Origin: Pocillopora verrucosa
Taxonomy: Eukaryota; Cnidaria; Anthozoa; Scleractinia; Pocilloporidae
Assembly (NCBI RefSeq): GCF_036669915.1
Contig: NC_089322.1
Location: forward strand, 18,035,719 to 18,099,718
Reading direction: 5' to 3'
Length of the DNA stretch: 64,000 nucleotides
Each line of letters starts with the position of its first letter. Position 1 is the first letter of the stretch. Shown in pieces: positions 37,601 to 49,500 of the stretch. The position numbers were made by a program, and so were the translations under genes. Under the pieces are notes generated by a model. That model saw nothing but the letters and a program-made list of their open reading frames with translations. It made no database searches and was not told the origin of the DNA.

Positions 37601-38750
37601 GTTTACCACCAAGATTTCTGCAAAAAATGATCTGTTTTCCATCTTGCTTAGCCAGCTTGTGGAGTCTTCCTAAGAGGCTCTGACAGCACATTCCATCTTG
37701 ATATTCCAGAAGGCATCCAGCTGTGAGTCCATTGTTTGTTACCTCTTCATTTGTCCAAAAAGATCTGTTCTCTAACTTTCGTAGCTGGAAGGGCTCTCCT
37801 TCGCCACTTCTGCTGTTATCGATATTCCTGCAGAAAACGTTGCTGGTTGTAGTTGAACCACCATTTCGTGCTATAGATATAACTACACAGTGGCCACGAT
37901 TTGTATTTAGTCCAGTCAGGTGCTTTAGAAGATATGGAATGCTTGACACAATGCCATAAGCGGGGATTAGTTGATATATAGTTATTCTAATCAAGGACTC
38001 TAGAAGATCTGGAATGGTTTTCGTAACGATTGACACAATGTCATGAATGAGTAGTTGATATGTAGTTATTTTAAACAGCTCTGGATGATGTAGAATGGTT
38101 TTTGTAACGTTAATCACAATGCCACAAGTGAGGATTAGTTGATGTGTAGTTATTCTAATCAGCTCTAGAAGATCTGGAATGGTTTTCGTAACGATTGACA
38201 CAATGTCATGAATGAGTAGTTGATATGTAGTTATTTTAAACAGCTCTGGAAGATGTAGAATGGTTTTCATAACGTTAATCACAATGCCACAAGTGAGGAT
38301 TTGTTGATATGTAGTTATTCTAATCAGCTCTAGAAGATCTAGAATGGTTTCCATAACGCTTGACACCATGCCATGAGCGAGGATTAGTTGATATGTAATT
38401 AGTCTATACAGGTGCTCTAGAAGGGATAGATTGGTTTCGTCGACTCTTGACACAAGGCTGGGAGGGAGGATCATCCGAAGAGTGGTTTCAATAACGCTTG
38501 ACCCAATGCAATGAGCGAAGATTAATAGACATACCAAAAAAAGAATGCATGAGGAAGAAAGTATTCGTGAGTGCCGTCTTCCAATGCGCAGACCTTTACA
38601 TACTTTGAGTAATGAAAAGAAAGTCATCACTTTTAGCAACAGCCACGTTTCACTCTCTTCATCATGCGTTGAGGGCACATGAACACCAACTGTGTCCATA
38701 GTTTGCATTTCATAAGTATATTCAATCTCTGAAATCCTGAAATTGGTCAA
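34669..38750 (-). CDS. Retropepsin-like aspartic protease domain protein (copy B)
   Basis: Minus-strand model: 38750-37596, 36549-36463, 35836-35524 and 35036-34669, giving 640 residues. The last exon has exactly the length of copy A's (368 bases), with LFDTGNE and LLVGMDII conserved. The short second exon (29 codons) matches the block A short exon nearest exon 1. The first exon is 385 codons instead of 138: its N-terminal half is expanded by a coding minisatellite with a 165-base unit. Its end (EGEPFQLRKLENRSFWTNEE) matches copy A. A part-B-like stretch at about 36600-36770 carries a one-base deletion and is probably not an exon. The acceptor at 35836 is weaker than in copy A and less certain. 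Function unknown. Confidence 0.55.
37960..38530 (-). repeat. Coding minisatellite in exon 1 of copy B
   Basis: The period is 165 bases, made of two related halves of about 82 bases; GAATGAGTAGTTGATATG recurs at 38045 and 38210. On the minus strand it encodes a 55-residue repeat with ITTYQLLIHDIV and TKTIPDLLELIR type segments. All copies stay in frame. Confidence 0.85.
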
Positions 38751-38932
38751 TTAGTGTTGACGACGGAGTTGGAAACGTAAATTGGCCACCATAAAGAGTT
38801 TAAAGGCCGTAAAGAGCAGCAACGCTTGCCAAGCAGTGTAATACAGTGTATTAGAACAAGGTCACCCTTAGCTTCACTCCTGTTCAAGGGCTTAGCAACC
38901 AAGCACGCACTGTAAAATGGACTAATTATTGC
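38751..38932. other. Flank of copy B with Penelope-like remnant
   Basis: GTAAATTGGCCACC and AAAGAGTTTAAAGGCC near 38777-38810 match the Penelope-like fragment at 28.99 kb. The 9-base target site of the next element (AATTATTGC) is at 38924-38932. Confidence 0.5.
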
Positions 38933-40265
38933 GGAAAGCGTACTCCGACATCCGTCAGAAGGAGGTCATCTCGGGTAGATTTCCGATTACGAAATCCGAG
39001 CTCGCCCGATGTTGTCTTCGTGATGAAGGCCCTATTTAGCATATTTGACCCGCAGAACAGAGTAGAAACGAACACGTGCTTCGTTTTCGCTCATGACTTC
39101 GTATTAGCCGTAAGATATTTGCTTTTTTTTTTCGTTGCTTACCTTTATTACAGACTCCACGAAATCTGTCAAAACTGAAAAAAAACTGATTCGCAGAACT
39201 TCCCGTTAATTGTTTATTAAGATAATCGTCGAAGTGAAATATATCTATGTAGTAATTTTTATCTATGTAGAAGTCAGCTAAAAGAATTTTTAATATGTAT
39301 TCATGAGAAACTGTTTCTTGTAGATCTTTCGCTAAGTACGCTCTTGCGTTAAGAATTGAAAATCCTCATCTAAATATTGTAAAAAAATATTATCGTAGAA
39401 TGTTTTCAATGATGATCATGGCACAACGCAGATAGAGAAAATGTAATAGGTTAGACAAGTCACGGATTATCCTTGTCGACAAAAGTAATATCGCTTGCTA
39501 CATTATATTCAAACTTAATCTCCGTCCAATCGAGGTAATGTACAATTTTTTAATCAATTACCATATTAGAAATAACAATATATCGCTTAAACTCTGAACG
39601 TAACTGCGTTAAATTTATTTCATCAGAAATCCAGAAGATTTCCGGTGTTTTAAAATCCTCCTTTTGACAGACTTCGTGAAGATGTCATTACGTTGTAGTT
39701 GTGATCGACCATCCGTGAAAAGGAGGGGTCAAATGTATTTTGTGGAATCTGTCATATAGGTTAGCAACGGAAAAAAATGCAAATATCTTAACGCTAATAC
39801 AAAGTCATGAGCGAAAACGAAGTAAGTGATCCTTTCTACTCTATTTTGCGGCTCTAAAATGCAAAATAGGGCCTTCGTGACAACATCGGGCGAGCTCGGA
39901 TTTCGTCATCAGAAATCTACCCGAGATGACCTCTGGTGTTTTAACATCCTCCTTTTGACAGATTTCGTGGAGGTGTCACTATGTTGTAGGTGTAATCGGC
40001 CATCCGTGAAAAGGAAGCACCGCAAAAATTTTTGGGAGTATGTAATATAGGTAAGCAACGGAAAAAAGTGCAAATATCTTGACACTAATACGAAGTTATG
40101 AGCGAAAACGAAGCACATGTTCGTTTCTACTCTGTTTTGCGGGTCTAATAATTATATGCTAAATAGGGCTTTCATCACGAAGACAACATCGGGCGAGCTC
40201 GGATTTCGTAATCGGAAATCTACCCGAGATGACCTCCTTCTGACGGATGTCGGAGTACGCTTTCC
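38933..40265. mobile_element. Mutator-like non-autonomous DNA transposon with long inverted ends
   Basis: The 1333-base element begins GGAAAGCGTACTCCGACATC and ends with its reverse complement. The terminal inverted repeats exceed 190 bases with only a few differences. It is flanked by a perfect 9-base direct duplication, AATTATTGC, at 38924-38932 and 40266-40274. Long inverted ends plus a 9-base target duplication are the marks of Mutator-like elements. No transposase is present. Inside, about 300 bases of the subterminal part are duplicated in tandem (39629-39928 against 39929-40205). Short open frames here are repeat by-products. Confidence 0.9.
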
Positions 40266-40590
40266 AATTATTGCATCAGCAAGCCTTGGACAAGAACAGC
40301 TGTGAGAAGCTGAGGGAGGGGTGGGTAGCTTACCAGAAATTTGCATGGGCTGCTGATCGTTTCATACACAAGGAGAGAACAGAGACAAAAAAAAAAACCG
40401 AAGTACCAAAAATTGAAATTAAAACAAACTGAGATACAGTTACAATCTAGGAATTAAAAGATATCGCGGCCGAAGAGATCAGATCAGCGATCTGGGGATG
40501 ATCGACTGAACACAAACCAATCGAATGCAAGCGACGATTGGCGCCAATCCTAAAACATCACATGACACAAATATATTGCACGAATACAAG

Positions 40591-43500
40591 ATGGACGACG
40601 ACGAAATTCAGGTGGTGGAGGTTACGGTACGTGTTTATAGATATAGTTCTACCGTAATTGTCTCCTCTTACATTCGAGTAGAATTATGATGATGACTTAA
40701 ACAAACCTTGTAATGTGAAGTTAACCATCTCTGGGCGAAGTATCGGAAGATCATTTGCAAATTAAACCATTTACTTCACAGCGCATCGATCTGTTATGTA
40801 GGGAGGATTTACGTAACTTGGAGTAATATCTGCAGTTATTTGTTATTTCAAGAAAACGATTAATTGATGTGCGAATGATATTGATCTCTGGTTTGATATT
40901 GATTCGATGGCATGCATATTTGTTTTAATTAGGCGTGAGATATATTTTTTTGGCGGGATCTGCCTCAGTGCGCGCAGGATTTGCGATCTCGTTCAATTGT
41001 AAATCATCCAAACGTACATGATATTTCTCAACAATCAAGGGTGAATGTCTCAGCTATCTCTGAGTATCTTTATTTTCTTTAAAGGCTTTTAGTGTCTTAC
41101 TGATGCCAGAAGGGAATAATAATTTTATTAAATTTTCATAATTTATTTAATGATGATTAAATTATTAAAAAGAAGGAAGTCAAACTTATTGTGTTCCTAA
41201 ATTGTTACATTTATCATGACAAAATCAAAATGAACTTCATGTTGGTGGTATGGCCAACTTTCACCATGGATAAGGAGATGGTATTCCTCTTCTCCCTAGA
41301 CTCTTCAGTAAAAATGTAGTGGTGATACTAGTATTTAGTATTTTGCTCATTTTATCAGTTTCTTTTCAGGTATGCCATTCTTCTTTGCCTAGGAAGAAAC
41401 GTAAACGAGGAGAGTCACCACCAAAAGATGCAATCATTCCCTGTAGTGATGAAAATATTCTTCACAAATTAGCTCAGCTAAGAAGGAGGGTAAGTTATGA
41501 TAACTGTATGTATATTGTCTTTTATCTGTTATTTTTGTACCCTTGACCCTTTTACTCCCAGAAGTGATTACCAAGTAACTTCTCCCTATAATATCTGAAC
41601 ATTATCTAGCAAAAAGGTCATGAGAATATTCAAACTTATCAGGTTGAAGTTGTTATCTTTATCTGATACCAAATTCTCCAAACTTATTCACAAGGAAATG
41701 TGTAGCAGCTGGAGGGGAGAATTGACAATCTGATCTTGGGAGTTAAAGGGTTAATATAAGGTGGAAGACCAGATGTTATAACTGGTTACATGTAGCAATT
41801 GATGGTGTTACATGTACATATCATGCCTTTGTGCTTTACAATACATGAATGCAATGCAACATACATCTTTTCACTGTAGCTGCCATTTTGTGTTCTCTTT
41901 TGACATCCAGCACTTTCAAGTGAGTACAGTCAAATCTCAATTTTTCAGACCGATGGGGACTAGGCTGAGTGTTTTAAATAATTGAGAGTCTGGAGAATAA
42001 AACACATGAATAGTGATGAACCAAAAATAAAACTGAATACATGTACTTATTGCCTTATCAATAAATCAATATTATGTCAGAATTAAAGTATGCTCACAAA
42101 CCAGTGCCTTTTGTTGTTAATATCTGTGAAAAATATTTGCAAAAGTTTTGAAGTTAACAAACAATGTTCTACAGAAAGCAGAACAAATTCAGTTTGATGG
42201 GAGTTTCATTACATTTACTTTGTTTTATGGAAATTAGTTTTTATGTATCTCAAATGTGACTAATAAATAGTCATCAAAAGTAGGACCAAGGATGTAAGTC
42301 TTGATAATAAAAAAATCAGGACAATAGGTTTGGAAAATCAAGGTTTGACTGTATCAAGTACTGTTGAAACTCAGGATAGCAACAGAAAGAGTATCTAGTA
42401 ATCTTGAATTTGAAGCTGTGATGGGAGGTGGAATAGTTTAACACTGCCATTTAGATTGCAATATTCTTGACTAGACAGCATCCTTTTTATCTCTTTGATC
42501 TAACTTTGACCTGTTACTTTTCCAGAACAGTATTGGATTTGCTCTTCTGTTAAGGTTCAAAGTTGAATGAGGGAAAGGGGTATTGCTTGAAACTTTGGCA
42601 AATTAAAAGTGCGGTTTTCAATACAGCCTTAAAAAAAGACATGCAAATATGACATTCTTGGTTAACCCTTTACACCCTAAAAGTGATAAGCATCTTATTT
42701 CTCCTTACTGTATCACCCTTGAATTACTTATTAAGGTTACAAGAATAAGGAAAATGATCACCAACTAAAGAAGCTCTTGATTGTTATACAGATTCTCCAT
42801 ATCAGTACCTTAAATAATGTATAGAGAACAGTTTGGAGAATATGCATACTGACGTTTGGATGTAAAGGGTTAAAGTACCATTTCTTGTATTTGTTTGTAA
42901 AAGGCTTCAATCCTGATTTTCACTTCTTTGCAGCTTGAATTTTGTGAAAAAGAGAAACAAGTACTTTCTGAAAGGGTTGCAGAACTTGAGGAACAGCTAA
43001 CAGAAGAACAACGTCATGAACTCGAAGTCAAGTTGGAAACATCTGAAAAACACATACCTCTTATTTGTGTTGGTGACAATAGTGAAGATGATGACATCAT
43101 ATTTATTTTGCCTGAGGACTATTCTCCCAGAAAGAGATTGAAAATTGACCATGAAAAGAAAGCTCATAGGATTGGTGACCAAGATAACCAGGCTAAAAAA
43201 GACCTAGCCATTACATACTACAAACCTGGTACAAACCTACCACATGCCAGGGAAAACTGTGCAGCTCACAAGTTTGTTCAGAGCAATGTAACTACAGCAA
43301 CAGTGTCATGTAATGAGAACTATTGTGAGCAGTGCTATTGTTATGTTTGTGATGCTAATGTGAAAGAGGTGAGTTATTTTCTGCTTTATACATAGAAATG
43401 TAATTTGAACAAAGTCCAAGGGAAATGCATCGGTTAAGAGTATGCCAACCTATGTCCAATTGTCTAAGAAACAGAAATTCTGGGCAGATGAGTGTAGCTT

Positions 43501-46500
43501 CCAAATGGCTTGTCTGTGGAATAACTGCATTGTAAAATTTCTCTCCCACCCACAGATGGGTCTGGAACTTGAAAAGACTTGAGAGTACAAAATGCAGTGT
43601 TTAAATGTTGTGGTCAGTTATGGTAACATCTGGGCAGATAATTGCTTTGTTTATTGTATTACATAAAAAATTTTTCCTTTGTTTTCTTGCTTTGGTAGTG
43701 TAATTCCTGGAAGACTGGCACTAATCCTCATTGCAATGCATACTCTAAGAATGCGTTTTGGGAAAAACTTCGAAAGATGGCAAAGAGAAAAGTGGTATGT
43801 TTAACTGAAGCGTTGTGAAACATTGTGTGGTAATATTTTATTTTTGGTTCAATGTTGATTAATATTTACACATATAGCAGGTCACAAGAAGTAGATGCTT
43901 GCATTGCATTAAATCTTTTTCCCAAAGAATTATTCTAATTTATTTTGTACCCAGGAAGGAATTCTCATACTATTAAATTAAGCAACAAGAGCCTACTGTA
44001 GAAAGTAGTAACCCCTTGAGCAACCATCTTCTAAAGCTGAAAAGTAATTTTTAAAAAAGTTTTTTCTTAAAGTTTTTGTCTTATTACTTAACATACACTG
44101 TGCATGTAGCTTACATACAGTATCCAATTTGTTTCCACCAATTGAAGATTAATTACTAGTTTATAGCTTGCACAGATATTTTAATTGATTGTGTGTAGGG
44201 TTAATTATTAATATAAACTTCCCACTGTCTAATATTAGAACTGTATCATTATTTGCAGAGCTCTGTACAGGATTCATTGCTGAAGTGTTTGCCTGCTAAT
44301 GAGCAATCAAAGTTATTGCTAGAAGCAGGTAGGTATTGTTGCTCATACTTGTCTGTTAGAGCTTAATGTTTAATCTTAATGTCTTTATCCTCCTTTTTAT
44401 CCCCTCTTTTGTCTTTCATGTTCATCATGTCCTTTCCTTTCTTTTTTCTTTTTTCTGCTCTTTCTCTGCCAATACAGCAGGTACATGTACATAAGTATGC
44501 ATGTAAGTAAATATCCCCTTTCAAATGTTCTTTTCTGTGTGATTGTCTACTCTCCCTTTCAATCCCTGTTTTCTTCCCCTAGAGTTTCCCTTAAGTCTTC
44601 TTCCTGCTTGTTTATTTTAAATTTCTTTATATCCTCTCTTTATCTCACCTTAAAACATACATGCATCTTTCTCCTTTTCCTTCCTGGTCTTTTCCATTTG
44701 CTTTGTCTCCTCAACCCCTGTCTCTTTCCCTCTCTTTCTTCCTTTTTTCTCTCCTCTATTTTTCTCCCCTCCCTTCAGCCACTTACATCTGTGCACAATT
44801 ATCCACCCTTACTTTCTCGGTTATTCCTTTTCTGCTTATTGTGTCTGGATTAGTTGTCTTTTCCTTAAAGCTTTGCAAATGTCAAAGACTATAGTGTATA
44901 TGTGGTAAAATCTAGATGATATTTATTTTGTTTACATCATAGCGGAAATGGTCACAGAACTCTTAGAGAACCTGAAAGACAAACTTTCAGACTCATCAAG
45001 TGGCTATAGTTCAAGGTCGTCCAGTCCCAGTTGTGATTGTGATTGTCATTATGACAGTTGTGGAAGTTATGACAGCCAAGGGTGTGAGGAGTGTTATGAC
45101 TACCATGAAGAAAGATCGTGCAGTTTTGGTGGATATTGGTCTTTTGGTGGAATGCATCTGTCAAGGTACAGTTTACAGATTTCTTAACCCTTTGACTCCC
45201 ATAAGTAACCAAAACAGAATTTCTCTTTACAATATCAATACAATATCAACCAGACAGGTGATGAGAATAAAGAAAAATATCAATTTGGAGATAGTTGATT
45301 CAATACTAAATTCTCTAAACTAACATTATATGAATTGTATGATTGACAGTAAGGAGAATTGCAAATTTGATCAAGGAGTTAAAGGGTTAACGAGGCACTA
45401 AAATTTGCCTCTTTTCAAACAATTGGCTTGGTACATGTTGCTCGTCTAAATGTCACTTGAGAGGCACCACAGGCTTAAATGTCACCTTAAACCAAACTTT
45501 TCCAGTTTTTTCCCTGAAATTCCTTTAGCTGTGCTTTAACTGTTGAGGTTATTTTGTTCTTGTATAGAAATGAAATCAAGAAATAACTAACTTTATCTCA
45601 TCCTGGATTGTACAATGCAAGATCCAGTTATATCATGACAATATGAAATAAATGAATTTTAAGTTGTAACTTATGAAGTATTCAAGAACCTCTTCCTACA
45701 TGCACTTGGTATAATGTGATTGGCATTTTTTAGAGATTTTATGAAGCTAAGAAGGATTGACATGGAATCCACATAAGTCCACATATGAATAGCATGACGA
45801 TGTGTATGTTACAGTTTTCAGTGATTGGACATGATGTGGGATTGTGTGGTGATCGTTTAACAAAGAATGTCAAAAGAACATTAACCCTTTAACTCCCAAG
45901 ATCTGATTGTTAATTCTCCCCTCTAGCTGCTACACATTTCTTTGTAAATTGGTTACAAGAATTTGGTATTCGATCAAGGTACTATCTTGTAGCTGATGAG
46001 TGTGAGTACTCTCACTACATGTTTGCTGGATAATGTATGGATATTATAGGGAGAATTTACATGTTGATCACTTCTGGGAGTTAAAGGGTTAGTAAGAATT
46101 AGGTATAAAACTGCAATAGATACATATAATATTAACAAAGTTACTATTTTAAATTTTTCATTTGTGATTGTATTTGTGATTTTTTTCTTGAAAGGTTTGA
46201 CTTTAATCTAATTGACAACGTTGAGAGTACAGTGAAAAAAGCCAGAGACTTTCTTGATGATAACCAGCCTGGACCAGCAGCTATTGTGCTTGATGCTTTA
46301 ACAGTTGTTCTTTTACCAGCAGACAGTGAGAGGTATGTGTAAACCAAACTTTATAGATGTACACTGCTGTTTATAGTGCGCATGTCAAACCCTTTGTCTC
46401 CTAAGAGTGACTAGTATGTAACTTCTCCTCACAGCATCACCCCTGAATCAAACATTTTGGTCATGAGAATAAAGGAAATGATTTCTAACTAAAGAAATTA

Positions 46501-49500
46501 TTGATTTTAAAACCATTTCTCCTTGTCAGCACCTTAGGAATATGCACACTAATGTTAGAATGTAAAGGTTTAACCCTTTAACTCCCAGATCAAATTTGTA
46601 ATTCTCCTAACTGCCAACCATACAATTCTTATAATGTGAGTTAAGAGAATTTATTATTGGATCAACTTATTATCCCCAAATTGACATTTTCTTCTATTCT
46701 CATCACTTATCTGGTTGATATTGTATTGATATTGTAAGGAGAAATTCTGTCTTGGTCACTCATGGGAGTGAAAGGGTTAAGCTGGATAAATTAGAATTTG
46801 AACAATAAGGGGAATATTTTTTTGTATCTTCTCCATGTCTGGGAAAATTTGAACCCTCATAAGTAAGCATGGAAAGGTACTATCACTACTAGAAAATCTG
46901 TTTTCCCAGGGAATCTGGCATCAGTTTTCTTTATCACTGATATAATTAAAAATATCCCATTTCACATTATCTGACTTTATAATTTGTATCAGTTGATGTA
47001 AATGAAGTGTTTGTTGCTTTCCTCCAAAGGTTCCCATCAAGCCAAGTTATGACAGCGATTAAAAGGTATTCAGCTGCTTTGAAAGATAACCATTTTGATA
47101 ATTTAAACAATGATAATTCTTGTTTGCAGCAGTTTACTGAAGAAGTTTTTAAGAGCTTGAGGATGTCTGGCAATACTTGAATGCCTTTAATTTATCATTA
47201 TTTTTTACTCTGCATTCTGCTCCATTTTCTTAGGCTGCAGAAGGCTTGGATTCAAGTGTTTATGCATCCTGACTTGCCTAAAAATATTGAAGAAAAAGTT
47301 AGGGAACGTTTAAAGAATGCTGTTGATGGGGCTCAGATTTGCTCACCAGAGAGCACAGGCCTCAATGTGTGAGTCCATATTTTTGCAGGAGAGTAGTTTG
47401 TGATCTAGTCAATATGATAGAGACTTGTAGTAACCCATCAAGCCAAAAAAATTTGGATGTACGACTGTATGGCCGTACAAGGTGCTACTTTTAACATGTG
47501 TGGTCAACTGTACTGTGGGCATGCCAATGCCATGACTTTGTCTAGTAGTCCAGTGGTCAGTGCACTGGGCTCCAAGTCGTACGACCCAGGTTCTAGTCCT
47601 GGCTGGGGCAAGGCATTGTGCCCTTGAGACATGCGGGGAAAAAAAAAATGAGAACTCTGCTTTTAGGCTTAGCTAAATCTATATATTACATGTACATGTA
47701 CTGGAAGACTTTTCTGTACTTCCTTACAAGTTACATATACTCTAAACTAATGATAAATATGTTACTTACTCTTTTTTGTCCTTCTAAATTAGCCCTGATT
47801 GCCTTTTTAATGGAAGTACTTGTTTTTGGGCTCTTAAGGTGTGATTAATGCAAAAAGGGCCAATTACAGGCTGGAGTAGCATTTCTATCATAGGATCATA
47901 AAGCTGTTGCAATTTTAGAGTAAGGTCTATGATGCTATATGTCCATACACCAGGTGTTGTGTTATTAATCTTTTGAGTATGGTTTATTTTAGGATTCTTG
48001 AAATGAGGAAATGGGATGATACTTTACTTCTTAGATGTTTCAATGGGAAATTAAAGAGCTTCATGAGAGAAGATGAGGAAGTGGTTGAAGCTCGACTATC
48101 CTTCCTGGAAAAGAACCAAAGGTACATTTTAAATACAAATTTGTTGTGTCTTTTGGGTATTCTGTCCATCTGTCTGTCTGTGTGGCTCTGTGTCTGTATG
48201 CTGCACAGTCTTTTCTCATACAAAAATTTGGAGCCCGACAGAGCTGAATACAAATTTAGCAACATTATAACTATGTCATTGTACAGTTAGGCTAATTTCT
48301 GGCTTGTTCAGGCCTGATTTCCCGTTCTGACTGAATTACTGCTTTTGTTAGCCTGAGTATCAGCCTAGTGTATGGTTCTTGTCAGGATCGTTTCTCGTTC
48401 TGTATGATTATTTTTTTGTATCTGGCTCTTGCAAGGTTGATTTCTCCTCATTTTCCACACTATGTCTCGTTCTTGTTAGGCTCTTTTCTGCTCTGTCTGG
48501 TTCGGCTCTTTTCTGGTTGATGTAAGTCTCATGCCTGGTTCAAATGTGAGGCTGTGTTCAGGCTCTTGTCCGGCCAGACATTTTTATTCTGGTTTTTCTT
48601 ATGTCTGTCTGTCAGTCAGCCCACTAGTCTACAAGGCTATAAGCAGTCCCTTCTTTCTCACAAAGTTTATTGCATGAGTGAAAAAAAAAATTGATGTTAA
48701 AGTGCTGCACAGAAATCTCTGCACTTCAAGTTAGCTCATGTTGTAGAGTGCCAGACTGCAATTGTATGTGTGGGAGGTTGATGGTGTAACCCTTTAATTC
48801 CCATGAGTGACCAAGACAGAATTTCTCCCTACATTATTCATACAATATCAAGTAGACAAGTGATGAGAATAGAGAAAAATATCAGTTATGGGTTATTAGC
48901 TGATCCAATATCAAATTCTCCAAACAATCATAACAATTGTATAGCAGACAGTAAGGAGAATTATTCATGTGATCTTGGGAATGAAAGGGTGAAGTCCTTG
49001 ACTGGACCAATCCTAAAATAACTAAGAAAACTAAGAAAAATGTGCTGCTTTTGCTATGGCATCCTCAAATGGTTAGACATTCTAGTCTTCTTGGAGGAGG
49101 AGGATAAACCATGTAGAACTAAAAATAATTTATTCTGAGAACAGCTACATTTTAATTTTAAGAGTGGTACGTACTTATTCTCTCAAATACTGGGTTTCCT
49201 GATGCGTTATCATACATTTCGAGTTGTAAGACATGAACTGAAAATAATCAATTCTGAGAATAGCTACATTGTAAATAGAAGAGTGGTGCTTGTTCTCTCA
49301 AATACCCAGTTTTCTGATGCGCTATCTGTATGTGTTGAGTTGTCAGACATGAAATGAAAATATTTAATTCTGAGAATACAGTAGCTACATTGTAATTCTA
49401 AGAGTGGTGCGTGTTCTCTCAAATACCAGGTTTTCTGATGCATTATCTTACATGTTGAGTTGTAAGACATTGGAAAAGAGCCGCAGTGCTCCTTATTATG

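Larger units (their letters stand above)
30985..38810. repeat. Segmental duplication block B
   Basis: Second copy of block A, colinear from a dead DUF885 last exon to the first exon of the second protease-like gene. Compared with block A it has gained a LINE tail (about 31913-32300) and about 480 bases at 34000-34480. It holds a single short exon where block A has five. Confidence 0.8.

Noticed and set aside
39826..40432. Several open frames of 60-75 codons on both strands
   Set aside because: They lie in the inverted ends and duplicated interior of the Mutator-like element and mirror each other; no transposase motifs.
44485..44894. Two overlapping open frames rich in Leu, Phe and Ser
   Set aside because: They come from a pyrimidine-rich low-complexity intron tract with no stop-rich triplets; they are not protein-like.
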